A stretch of DNA of 5,285 bases from an uncultured bacterium (GCA_903904095.1 CAIVBF010000099.1:1-5285), one strand, 5' to 3'; positions 1 to 5,091 are shown, numbered from the stretch's first letter. The notes: generated from the letters alone by a model not told the origin. Made by a program: numbers and translations.

Positions 1-68
1 AAAACCAGACGAATATCATATTCATCTAATTTTTTCTTAATATTAGAATCCGACCCAAAAAATTCTAA
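1..68 (-). pseudogene. In-frame 3' continuation of the GT-C-like gene beyond the stop
   Basis: Read on the minus strand in the same frame as the membrane protein, the 22 codons after TAA 69-71 contain no stop and reach the window edge. They encode a hydrophilic segment, LEFFGSDSNIKKKL followed by DEYDIRLV. This fits the usual end of such proteins, where a short helix after the FIDGR segment leads to a final beta strand. A Tyr codon in place of TAA would give a continuous LQEYLEFF. The segment is therefore the severed tail of the upstream gene and not a separate gene; it has no start codon of its own. Confidence 0.65.
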
Positions 69-1442
69 TTATTCCTGAAGAAAAGAATGCCCTTTATAAA
101 AAACTTGTGGTAAGCGGCCGTCTATAAAAATTTTTCTATCCGGATTAAGATAAATTAAAAATCCGCCCCAATTATAATTATTAAAAATTCTAAAATTATT
201 ATACTCCTGATGCTGATTAATAAATTTTATCGCTTCAAGCGGGTAATCATCGCTAAAGGCCGACGAATAAAAGGGTTGGCGAGTATAATTAATATTCAAC
301 AGAACGAATAAACTAGTTAAAAAGAGACAAAACAATAAATATATCTTAATTAATTTCGGAAAGTCTCTAATTTTCCCAATACTAGTCTCAATGTACTCGC
401 TATAAATATGAATTAAAAAAATAAAAGTTGAAATAAAGAAAAGGGGGAAATGCCGGCGAGATTTAAAACTTAAAATAAAGAAAAATAAAAAGATAAATAA
501 AGACCAAAGGTTTATTTTTGTTTTTTTAATGTAAAAAATATAAATAAAAATGGCCAAGGAAGCTAAACTTAAATAAAATAGTTGCCAATATAGAAATGGG
601 TAGGAAAATTGCGAAAACCATTCCTGAATATAAACTAAATATAAAGTATCGCTATAGCCGCCCAGAAAAGAATATAATTTAAGATGATAGGGGGTTAATA
701 ATGTCGCCAACACGGCCGTAATCGCGACTAAAATAAAAATAAAAATATTTTTATACTCAAGAGAGGCGCTAAAATCAATATACTTACTAAGCTTAACTTT
801 AAATTTAGAAGAAATAATTATTTTTTCCAATAATTTAAGGCCGGCCCAGGCGAATAAAATAAATAACCCGACTAAAAAGCTGGCATGCAAACAGGACCAA
901 AGATAAAATAAGGGGATAATAAATAATAGATAGAGCCAATTTTTATTTTTATTATAAAAATAAATAAAACCAAAAACCAAAGATAGGAACAATAAAGCAA
1001 ACTCTTGTACTCTAACGCCAAAATGTGGTAAAGAAGCAATCGTGCCCAACAATTGAAGGAAAACAATTAAAAAAACCGGCGGAGTTTTCCCTTTTCGCCG
1101 CCATAAGTAAGTTACCGCTAGATTCAACAAAACAAGAACCGCAATAATTAATAAGGCAAAAAATATAACTAAGGCCGGATAACCTAAATTATCATAAATT
1201 TTAAAGACTAAATAATTGCTTAACCACTCATGATCAACCCAGTCTCCCGTATAGGTATAATTGTAAATATTAGCTGTCGGAACCTGGTGATTTATAGAAA
1301 TTCCCTCTCCGACACGAAGATGCCAGCCCAAATCAGGGTCTAAATAGCTAAAACCGCTCCTTAATAACAAGCAAAAAATAAAAAAATAAAAAAAAATCCA
1401 AAAAACGCCTACATATGAATTTTTTTTAAATATTTTTAGCAT
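69..1442 (-). CDS. GT-C-type multi-pass membrane protein, interrupted near its C-terminus
   Basis: Likely an integral membrane glycosyltransferase-like (GT-C fold) protein that would use a lipid-linked sugar donor at the outer face of the membrane; substrate unknown. Numbering residues from an upstream ATG at 1463, there are roughly ten or more hydrophobic segments. After TM1 comes a DPDLGWHL motif (42-49), the acidic first-loop signature of GT-C enzymes, then a WVDHEWL stretch (75-81), an Arg before the next helices (RVQEF, 151-155), CLHASF (191-196), RRHFPLF (336-342) and an extracytoplasmic end with NYNWGGFLIYL and FIDGR (446-450). I prefer the Met at 1442 (MLKIFKKN) to the ATG at 1463, because the -10 box covers 1463-1468 and transcription should begin downstream of that ATG. 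No SD is visible at either start. Translation stops at TAA 69-71, but homologous-looking sequence continues in the same frame, so the gene is probably a pseudogene or carries a base error. The family is inferred from motifs only. Confidence 0.75.
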   Translation of the reverse strand: MLKIFKKNSYVGVFWIFFYFFIFCLLLRSGFSYLDPDLGWHLRVGEGISINHQVPTANIYNYTYTGDWVDHEWLSNYLVFKIYDNLGYPALVIFFALLIIAVLVLLNLAVTYLWRRKGKTPPVFLIVFLQLLGTIASLPHFGVRVQEFALLFLSLVFGFIYFYNKNKNWLYLLFIIPLFYLWSCLHASFLVGLFILFAWAGLKLLEKIIISSKFKVKLSKYIDFSASLEYKNIFIFILVAITAVLATLLTPYHLKLYSFLGGYSDTLYLVYIQEWFSQFSYPFLYWQLFYLSLASLAIFIYIFYIKKTKINLWSLFIFLFFFILSFKSRRHFPLFFISTFIFLIHIYSEYIETSIGKIRDFPKLIKIYLLFCLFLTSLFVLLNINYTRQPFYSSAFSDDYPLEAIKFINQHQEYNNFRIFNNYNWGGFLIYLNPDRKIFIDGRLPQVFYKGHSFLQE

Positions 1443-1462
1443 AAAATTGGCCAGAATTAGCA

Positions 1463-1490
1463 TTTATATTAACATATTAACATATGTCAA
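1463..1490 (-). promoter_or_regulatory. Sigma70-like promoter of the GT-C-like gene
   Basis: On the minus strand there is a perfect TTGACA -35 box (1485-1490), a 16-nt spacer and a TATAAA -10 box (1463-1468, five of six consensus bases). The predicted transcription start near 1456 gives a leader of about 14 nt to the Met codon at 1442. The -35 box lies inside a 14-bp near-perfect inverted repeat (1477-1490). Confidence 0.6.
1477..1490. promoter_or_regulatory. Candidate operator: inverted repeat between divergent promoters
   Basis: TTAACATATGTCAA is a 14-bp palindrome with a single mismatched pair. It covers the -35 box of the leftward promoter and ends 5 bp before the -35 box of the rightward pilin promoter. 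Part of the motif repeats directly just upstream (ATTAACAT occurs twice in 1467-1484). Its position suits a regulator acting on both transcription units. The region is AT-rich, so chance remains possible, and no regulator gene is in the window. Confidence 0.3.
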
Positions 1491-1495
1491 ATTAT

Positions 1496-1524
1496 TTGTC
1501 TTGTTTTATATTTTATGCTAAAAT
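1496..1524 (+). promoter_or_regulatory. Extended -10 promoter of the pilin operon
   Basis: A TTGTCT -35 box (1496-1501, four of six consensus bases) is followed by a 17-nt spacer and a TAAAAT -10 box (1519-1524). The -10 is preceded by TGC, giving an extended -10 element. Transcription would begin near 1531, leaving a leader of about 38 nt before the first pilin gene. It is the only good promoter I see ahead of the six-gene array. Confidence 0.55.
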
Positions 1525-1554
1525 TTAATATGTAAATAAAATATTATAAAAAAG

Positions 1555-1565
1555 AAGGGGGGTGA
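1555..1565 (+). promoter_or_regulatory. Strong Shine-Dalgarno of the first pilin gene
   Basis: AAGGGGGGTGA lies just before the ATG at 1569. Its last eight bases match GGAGGTGA at seven positions, with about 6 nt between the core and the start codon. It fixes the start. None of the five following pilin genes has anything comparable, so this gene is probably translated at a much higher rate. Confidence 0.8.
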
Positions 1566-1568
1566 ATT

Positions 1569-1949
1569 ATGCAAAAATTTTCAAAATTCTTACTTACATT
1601 TGCGATTATATGCGCTTTAGCAATCCCTATGATTACTATGGCTCAGAGTAATGATAATCTTTTTGGTTTGAATGAAGTTAGTAACGGTCTTGGCAATACA
1701 TTATCGGATTCAGATCCGAGAGCAGTTGTCGGACGTATTATTAATGTCGTTCTTGGCTTTTTAGGTGTCATCGCAGTTGGCATCATCCTACTTGGTGGTT
1801 TTAAATGGATGACCGGTGGAGGAAACGAAGACAAAGTCGGCGAAGCTAAAAAATTATTAGGAGCCGGTGTTATCGGTCTAGTTATTATCTTATCCGCTTG
1901 GGCAATTGCCACTTTCGTTATCAATCAAATAAACGGAGCAATGGGTTAG
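1569..1949 (+). CDS. VirB2/TrbC-like pilin, paralogue 1 (probable major subunit)
   Basis: A 126-residue small pilin-like membrane protein of the type IV secretion pilin type. Residues 1-25 form a signal peptide, with probable cleavage at TMA-Q. A short polar mature N-terminus carries FGLNEVSN (32-39). TM1 covers about 53-77, a loop with KWMTGGGNEDK (79-89) follows, and TM2 covers about 96-118. In VirB2/F-pilin relatives both termini lie outside and the loop inside, and the processed subunit assembles into a filament. That topology is inferred here. It is the only array member with a strong SD, it comes first after the promoter, and a structured spacer separates it from the rest, so I infer it is the most abundant subunit. 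The stop is TAG, whereas the other five use TAA. The loop is richer in Gly and less basic than in its paralogues. Its subunit role is not proven. Confidence 0.85.
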   Translation: MQKFSKFLLTFAIICALAIPMITMAQSNDNLFGLNEVSNGLGNTLSDSDPRAVVGRIINVVLGFLGVIAVGIILLGGFKWMTGGGNEDKVGEAKKLLGAGVIGLVIILSAWAIATFVINQINGAMG

Positions 1950-1953
1950 TTTT

Positions 1954-2019
1954 TTAAGTAGACCTCATTAAAATGGGGTTTACTGGTTTAAGCGGAAGAA
2001 TCTTCTACTTAAGCCAGTA
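1954..2019 (+). promoter_or_regulatory. Structured intercistronic spacer with alternative hairpins
   Basis: The spacer between pilins 1 and 2 can form a 12-bp stem, 1981-1992 with 2008-2019 (one G-U pair, 15-nt loop with an inner GAAG/CTTC stem). A smaller stem pairs 1962-1968 with 1973-1979 (one G-U pair). Alternatively 1954-1962 (TTAAGTAGA) pairs perfectly with 2004-2012 (TCTACTTAA), which excludes the 12-bp stem. The large stem is followed by A residues and not Ts, so it is not a classical terminator. An mRNA processing or stability element protecting the pilin 1 message, or a switch controlling pilin 2 translation, would fit. This rests on hand pairing only. Confidence 0.5.
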
Positions 2020-2027
2020 AAAAATCT

Positions 2028-2450
2028 ATGAAAAAAATAATTACGTTAATTTATCTTTTCGCTATCGCCAGTTCCGTCTTTTTTGTATCGCCTTTACGAG
2101 TTTTAGCCCAGGCGGATACAAGTTACGGCCTAAACGACACAGTTAATAAAGCGGATACAAGTTACGGCCTAAACGACACAGTTAATAAAGTTGATGCCTT
2201 CCGAGGCCAAACATTTGATACTAACTTTCTCCAGACCAAAACCGGTCAAATTATCGGCCTAGTCCTCTCTTTTGTTGGGGCCATATTTCTAATTCTAATG
2301 ATTTACGCCGGCATTCTCTGGATGACCGCTCAAGGCAATGATCAGCAAGTTTCTAAAGCCAAAAGTTTGATGATAGATGCTGTAGTCGGTATGATTATAG
2401 TTTTTGCCGCTTATGCTCTAACAACCTTCCTCGGCGGTCAACTTTTATAA
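2028..2450 (+). CDS. VirB2/TrbC-like pilin, paralogue 2, with duplicated N-terminal segment
   Basis: A 140-residue member of the pilin array. It has a signal peptide of about 27-29 residues (cleavage at VLA-Q or AQA-D), then two identical 13-residue copies of ADTSYGLNDTVNK at 29-41 and 42-54. A polar stretch to about 72 follows, then TM1 (about 74-96), a loop with LWMTAQGNDQQ (97-107) and KAK (110-112), and TM2 (about 114-135). Without the extra copy it would be 127 residues, matching its neighbours. The YGLNDTVN element resembles FGLNEVSN of pilin 1. No SD precedes the ATG, which follows the hairpin spacer by 8 nt. The stop is TAA, and the next gene starts 2 nt later. Family assignment is by the shared architecture; the specific role is unknown. 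Confidence 0.82.
   Translation: MKKIITLIYLFAIASSVFFVSPLRVLAQADTSYGLNDTVNKADTSYGLNDTVNKVDAFRGQTFDTNFLQTKTGQIIGLVLSFVGAIFLILMIYAGILWMTAQGNDQQVSKAKSLMIDAVVGMIIVFAAYALTTFLGGQLL
2112..2189 (+). repeat. Perfect 39-bp in-frame tandem duplication
   Basis: Two adjacent identical 39-bp units, 2112-2150 and 2151-2189, each begin GCGGATACAAG and end GTTAATAAA. The unit is exactly 13 codons and begins at the probable signal peptidase cleavage region of pilin 2. Identity at every base, including wobble positions, points to a recent duplication by slippage or recombination. It lengthens the exposed N-terminus of the mature subunit without changing the frame. Confidence 0.97.
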
Positions 2451-2452
2451 TA

Positions 2453-2833
2453 ATGAATAGAAATCTTTCAAAAAAAATAATATTAGGAACAATAATCTTA
2501 TTATCATTCTTAGTAATAAGGCCTATTTTTGCTTATAATTTTGTTAAGGACAGCGGATTAGGGGTGAGCGCAAATACCGCTGGGTACGCCACAACGGGAA
2601 CTCCTAGCGTTGAGGCTCTGATCGGAAGTGTTATTCTAGCCTTATTAAGCTTTGTCGGAGTTATTTTCTTGGTTTTTATAATTTATGGAGCAATAACCTG
2701 GATGACTGCCGAAGGAAGTGAAGAAAAAGTAAAAAAAGCCAAAACAATAATTACCAACTCAATTATCGGGTTAGCCCTAACATTATCAGCTTACGCCATC
2801 AGTTATTTCTTAATTAGTTATTTTTGGGGATAA
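2453..2833 (+). CDS. VirB2/TrbC-like pilin, paralogue 3
   Basis: A 126-residue member of the array. The signal peptide ends near residue 27 (IFA-Y). The mature N-terminus carries SGLGVSANTAGY (34-45), which resembles the Gly-Leu plus Ala-Gly-Tyr segment I associate with CPR T4SS pilins. TM1 spans about 55-79, the loop has TWMTAEGSEEKVKKAK (82-97), and TM2 spans about 101-124, ending close to the C-terminus. It has Ser where four of the other five have Asn in the loop core. The ATG lies 2 nt after the previous TAA and has no SD, so translation probably depends on coupling to pilin 2. Confidence 0.85.
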   Translation: MNRNLSKKIILGTIILLSFLVIRPIFAYNFVKDSGLGVSANTAGYATTGTPSVEALIGSVILALLSFVGVIFLVFIIYGAITWMTAEGSEEKVKKAKTIITNSIIGLALTLSAYAISYFLISYFWG

Positions 2834-2839
2834 TAAATT

Positions 2840-3235
2840 ATGCCAAAGTTATTTAGTATATTCTTCTTAAGTGTCGTAATTTGCTTATCTGTCGCCACGA
2901 CAGCTCAGGCCGGTTTTTTAAGTGATACAAAAAAAGCTGAAGTTAATAACAACATTAATGCAATCTCAAGCAGCACATATCCAACTAAAATCCGCAGCGT
3001 TGATAGTATTATCGGCTCGGCTATCCAAATCTTTCTAGGTTTTTTGGGCATAATCTTTATTATCTTAATACTTATTTCAGGGACTAACTGGATGATGGCT
3101 CATGGCAACGAAGAAAAAGTTTCTAAGGCCAAAGACACTATCCTTAATTTAGTAATCGGTTTAATTTTAGTTTTAGCGGCATTTGCGATAACCTATATGA
3201 TAAGTAATGTCTTATCAAATAAACTACTCAACTAA
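2840..3235 (+). CDS. VirB2/TrbC-like pilin, paralogue 4
   Basis: A 131-residue member of the array. It has a signal peptide with cleavage at AQA-G (residue 24). A polar mature N-terminus rich in Asn and Ser (25-52) lacks the GLN element of pilins 1 and 2. TM1 spans about 55-80, the loop has NWMMAHGNEEKVSKAK (83-98), and TM2 spans about 101-122, followed by a short polar tail. Met replaces the Thr found after WM in four paralogues. The gene starts 6 nt after the previous stop. A GGGG run 11-14 nt upstream is at most a weak SD. It is probably a minor or alternative subunit, by inference. Confidence 0.84.
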   Translation: MPKLFSIFFLSVVICLSVATTAQAGFLSDTKKAEVNNNINAISSSTYPTKIRSVDSIIGSAIQIFLGFLGIIFIILILISGTNWMMAHGNEEKVSKAKDTILNLVIGLILVLAAFAITYMISNVLSNKLLN

Positions 3236-3240
3236 TAAAT

Positions 3241-3672
3241 ATGAAAAAAATAAAAAATTTATTTCTAATTTTAATTGCCCTAGCTTTTATTGCTATCCCG
3301 ATGTTGGCCTCGGCCCAAGATGAAACCACAAGTGCTGCTGATTACGCCAATTCATCAAGCGCGGGAGCGAGCAATCCTATGCTTGGTAGATTAACAAAAA
3401 TTGGTGCTTTGGGCGGATATAATACGACTGGCAATGTCTCAGTTTCAGATATAGTCGGGATTGCGATTAGAATGGTTATAACATTACTTGGTCTAGTATT
3501 TATAGTTTTAATAATTTTAGCCGGCTTTAAGTGGATGAGGGCGGAAGGAAATGAAGAGGAAATAAAAAAAGCCAACCGAACCATAAAAGAATCAATAATT
3601 GGTTTAGTAATAACCCTTTCTGCTTGGACTATCTGGAGCTTTGTCTTTGAAAAATTAATCTTAGGCCAATAA
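3241..3672 (+). CDS. VirB2/TrbC-like pilin, paralogue 5
   Basis: At 143 residues this is the longest of the six. It has a signal peptide with cleavage at ASA-Q (25), then the longest unique mature N-terminus (26-68). That region is rich in Ser, Ala, Gly and Asn and includes GALGGYNTTG (55-64). TM1 spans about 70-95, the loop has KWMRAEGNEEEIKKA (97-111), and TM2 spans about 117-137. Arg follows WM where four paralogues have Thr. The start is 5 nt after the previous stop, with no SD. The extended N-terminus could be exposed on the filament surface and distinguishes this subunit; its job cannot be read from the sequence. Confidence 0.84.
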   Translation: MKKIKNLFLILIALAFIAIPMLASAQDETTSAADYANSSSAGASNPMLGRLTKIGALGGYNTTGNVSVSDIVGIAIRMVITLLGLVFIVLIILAGFKWMRAEGNEEEIKKANRTIKESIIGLVITLSAWTIWSFVFEKLILGQ

Positions 3673-3673
3673 T

Positions 3674-4084
3674 ATGAAAAAAATATTTAGCTTCTTTATT
3701 TTATCTTTCTTGTTTTTTCTGTTAGTCGGGCCACTAGCTTCTGCCCAGCTTCTGAATGCTGATGTAGCCAGTGAACTTAATAATAAAGCAGAGGTCACGA
3801 CCGGACAAGCTGGCCTAACCAATGTCTCCCTGGGTATATTAGCCGCTAATATAATTAGAGTAGTTTTAAGCCTATTATCAGTAATTTTCTTGGTCTTAAT
3901 AATTTTAGCCGGCTTTAAATGGATGACCGCTGCCGGAAATGAAGAACAAATAAAGAAGTCTCAGTCCTCAATGAAATCCGCTATTATCGGTTTAGTGCTC
4001 ATATTGGCAGCCTATGCAATTACCTACTTTGTCTTTAATTATCTACCTTTTACGGGAGGATCTAAGATGGGGCCAGTCGCCTAA
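3674..4084 (+). CDS. VirB2/TrbC-like pilin, paralogue 6, with LPFTG-containing tail
   Basis: A 136-residue member that ends the array. Signal peptide cleavage is at ASA-Q (24). The mature N-terminus (25-54) contains ELNNKAEVTTGQAGL, TM1 spans about 56-79, the loop has KWMTAAGNEEQIKKSQ (82-97), and TM2 spans about 103-123. It alone has a C-terminal extension after TM2, LPFTGGSKMGPVA, which includes an LPxTG pentapeptide at 124-128. A single base separates its ATG from the TAA of pilin 5, which suggests translational coupling. A strong hairpin terminator follows 29 nt after the stop. Sortase processing is only a possibility, because the usual hydrophobic and basic sorting tail after LPxTG is missing. 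Confidence 0.84.
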   Translation: MKKIFSFFILSFLFFLLVGPLASAQLLNADVASELNNKAEVTTGQAGLTNVSLGILAANIIRVVLSLLSVIFLVLIILAGFKWMTAAGNEEQIKKSQSSMKSAIIGLVLILAAYAITYFVFNYLPFTGGSKMGPVA

Positions 4085-4110
4085 AATATCAACTAAAATT
4101 TTTAATAAAA

Positions 4111-4144
4111 AGAGGGGCCGCCAAAGTAATTGACGGCCCCTTTT
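4111..4144. terminator. Rho-independent terminator between convergent genes, likely bidirectional
   Basis: GGGGCCG (4114-4120) pairs with CGGCCCC (4134-4140) in a GC-rich 7-bp stem. An inner CAA/TTG stem extends it across one mismatch, and outer A-T and G-U pairs extend it further. TTTT follows on the plus strand. On the minus strand the same stem is followed by CTCTTTTT. It lies between the end of the pilin operon and the end of the convergent secreted-protein gene, so it can serve both. Confidence 0.9.
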
Positions 4145-4178
4145 AAAATCTTGCATGCCATTGTGGCAACTTGTTTTT

Positions 4179-4198
4179 TTACGGTAGCTACGGTAGCA
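4179..4198 (-). repeat. Short tandem repeat spanning the stop codon, with tandem stops
   Basis: Two near-identical 9-bp units (ACGGTAGCT at 4181-4189 and ACGGTAGCA at 4190-4198, plus strand) cover the end of the secreted-protein gene. Read in frame on the minus strand this gives CTA CCG TAG CTA CCG TAA. A second stop therefore lies three codons after the first, and readthrough would add only three residues. Confidence 0.6.
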
Positions 4199-4910
4199 AT
4201 GTAGCTTTGAAGTCCAGCGGTTTTTCTCCGTCATGATAGACGGTGTTTGGCCAAACTTTCTTAGTAATACAGCGCGTTCCGTAACGGCTCACGAAAGTAG
4301 CGGTGTAATTTCCTGGACATGGTAAGAAAAATTCAGGGCTTTTTTCCTTTGAGCCTAAAGTATACTCAACGGAAAACATTCCCGGGCCAGTTATTTTAAC
4401 CACAACAGGGTTCATATAACCGGCGTTTTCAACCATACCAATAAGCTGCTTACCATTAGTTCCGGCTGATGCATTTGCATTCACATTATTAGCCGACATA
4501 TTGTCAGCGTATTTAATGGTCATGTAAGCGTCGGCTAAGGCAGTAACATCGCGGCTTTTTAATTCCACTCTGTTCTGCTCATCTTTCCCAGCGGCAGTGA
4601 CGGCAAAGGTGATCATCTGGTCTTCCAGCATCATAATCTTCTGCTGGTAGAGATTAATCAGGGAGTCAGTTTTTACAATTGCGACCTCATAAAGAGCTGG
4701 TTGCTTGAGCATTTTAGCCTTACTCTTTTCTAATTCGCTTTTTTGCTCCTTCAGATCAACAATCAATGCCTTGAAGGTTTTTTGCGATTTAGTGATCTCG
4801 CGGGAAGCTTTGTCGCCGTTATAAGCCCTAGATCTCTGGGCAAAAGAAAAATTGGCGGAAATGGTTGCTACAACCAACATCACCAATACAAACGTAACTA
4901 ACTTTTTCAT
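4188..4910 (-). CDS. Secreted coiled-coil protein of unknown function
   Basis: A 240-residue protein I do not recognise. Residues 1-24 are a clear signal peptide (MKKL start, hydrophobic core, cleavage SFA-Q). Residues about 37-102 are charged and heptad-like (FKALIVDLKEQKSELEKSK), consistent with a long helical coiled coil. A low-complexity Asn/Ala/Gly linker follows at 137-153 (NMSANNVNANASAGTNG). The C-terminal part (about 155-240) looks like a beta domain: GPGMFSVEYTLG, PGNYTATFVSRYGTRC. It has the protein's only two cysteines, Cys198 and Cys214, which could form a disulfide outside the cell. Its G+C content is visibly higher than that of the flanking genes, which may mean a different origin or strong constraint. 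It has its own promoter, no evident SD, and converges on the pilin operon. A surface or scaffold role is a guess. Confidence 0.8.
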   Translation of the reverse strand: MKKLVTFVLVMLVVATISANFSFAQRSRAYNGDKASREITKSQKTFKALIVDLKEQKSELEKSKAKMLKQPALYEVAIVKTDSLINLYQQKIMMLEDQMITFAVTAAGKDEQNRVELKSRDVTALADAYMTIKYADNMSANNVNANASAGTNGKQLIGMVENAGYMNPVVVKITGPGMFSVEYTLGSKEKSPEFFLPCPGNYTATFVSRYGTRCITKKVWPNTVYHDGEKPLDFKATLLP

Positions 4911-4990
4911 GATACGATATTTTGGTTTTTTAATTTTTAAAGGTCAATTCGCTAATTTTTGTAGCTTTCTGTTATTTTTTACTTCCTACA

Positions 4991-5019
4991 ACTATATCAT
5001 ATTTAATAAATTATGTCAA
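4991..5019 (-). promoter_or_regulatory. Strong sigma70-like promoter of the secreted coiled-coil protein
   Basis: On the minus strand there is a perfect TTGACA (5014-5019), a 17-nt spacer ending in TGA (extended -10) and TATAGT (4991-4996, five of six consensus bases). Transcription would start near 4984, leaving an AT-rich leader of about 74 nt before the ATG at 4910 with no recognisable SD. Confidence 0.7.
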
Positions 5020-5051
5020 CTATTTATGCCCAGGCTATCAACACGCCAGTA

Positions 5052-5080
5052 TTGACTTTTGTATAACCATATGCTATAAA
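5052..5080 (+). promoter_or_regulatory. Strong extended -10 promoter upstream of the hairpin leader
   Basis: TTGACT (5052-5057, five of six consensus bases), a 17-nt spacer ending in TGC, and TATAAA (5075-5080, five of six) make a near-ideal extended -10 promoter with a predicted start near 5087. It diverges from the promoter of the secreted-protein gene, with 32 bp between their -35 boxes. The first thing transcribed is the hairpin at 5092-5140. Confidence 0.7.
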
Positions 5081-5091
5081 TATAAGTCAAG

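Noticed and set aside
69..71. UAA reassigned to an amino acid, explaining the in-frame stop in the membrane protein
   Set aside because: TAA terminates five of the six pilin genes at sensible positions with the next start directly after it, so it acts as a stop in this genome.
872..1066. Hydrophobic 64-codon open frame on the minus strand
   Set aside because: It overlaps the larger membrane-protein gene in another frame on the same strand. Its hydrophobicity follows from the T-rich template, and it has no start signals.
1643..1924. Antisense open frame of 93 codons
   Set aside because: It lies wholly opposite pilin 1, which has a signal peptide, SD and five paralogues. The antisense product has no recognisable features.
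1981..2027. Rho-independent terminator after pilin 1
   Set aside because: The stem is long, but it is followed by A residues on the plus strand and lacks a T tract, so complete termination is unlikely.
3342..3584. Antisense open frame of 80 codons
   Set aside because: It is a reverse-strand shadow of pilin 5. The Leu/Ile-rich and Pro-rich composition is what reading the opposite strand of its TM segment gives.
1569..4084. Type IV (PilA-like) pilins processed by prepilin peptidase
   Set aside because: None has the G-F-T-L-x-E cleavage motif followed by one long N-terminal helix. All have ordinary signal peptides and two later TM helices, as in VirB2/TrbC pilins.
1569..4084. Holin cluster
   Set aside because: Small two-TM proteins can be holins, but every member has a cleavable signal peptide and the conserved WM-x-x-x-G-N/S loop, with no endolysin or phage gene nearby.
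4043..4234. Minus-strand 63-codon open frame across the terminator
   Set aside because: It runs through the strong terminator hairpin and overlaps the ends of both convergent genes. The product is basic and lacks any family features.
4852..5055. Plus-strand 67-codon open frame
   Set aside because: It starts antisense to the signal peptide of the secreted protein and covers that gene's promoter and leader. No SD or promoter of its own is placed properly.
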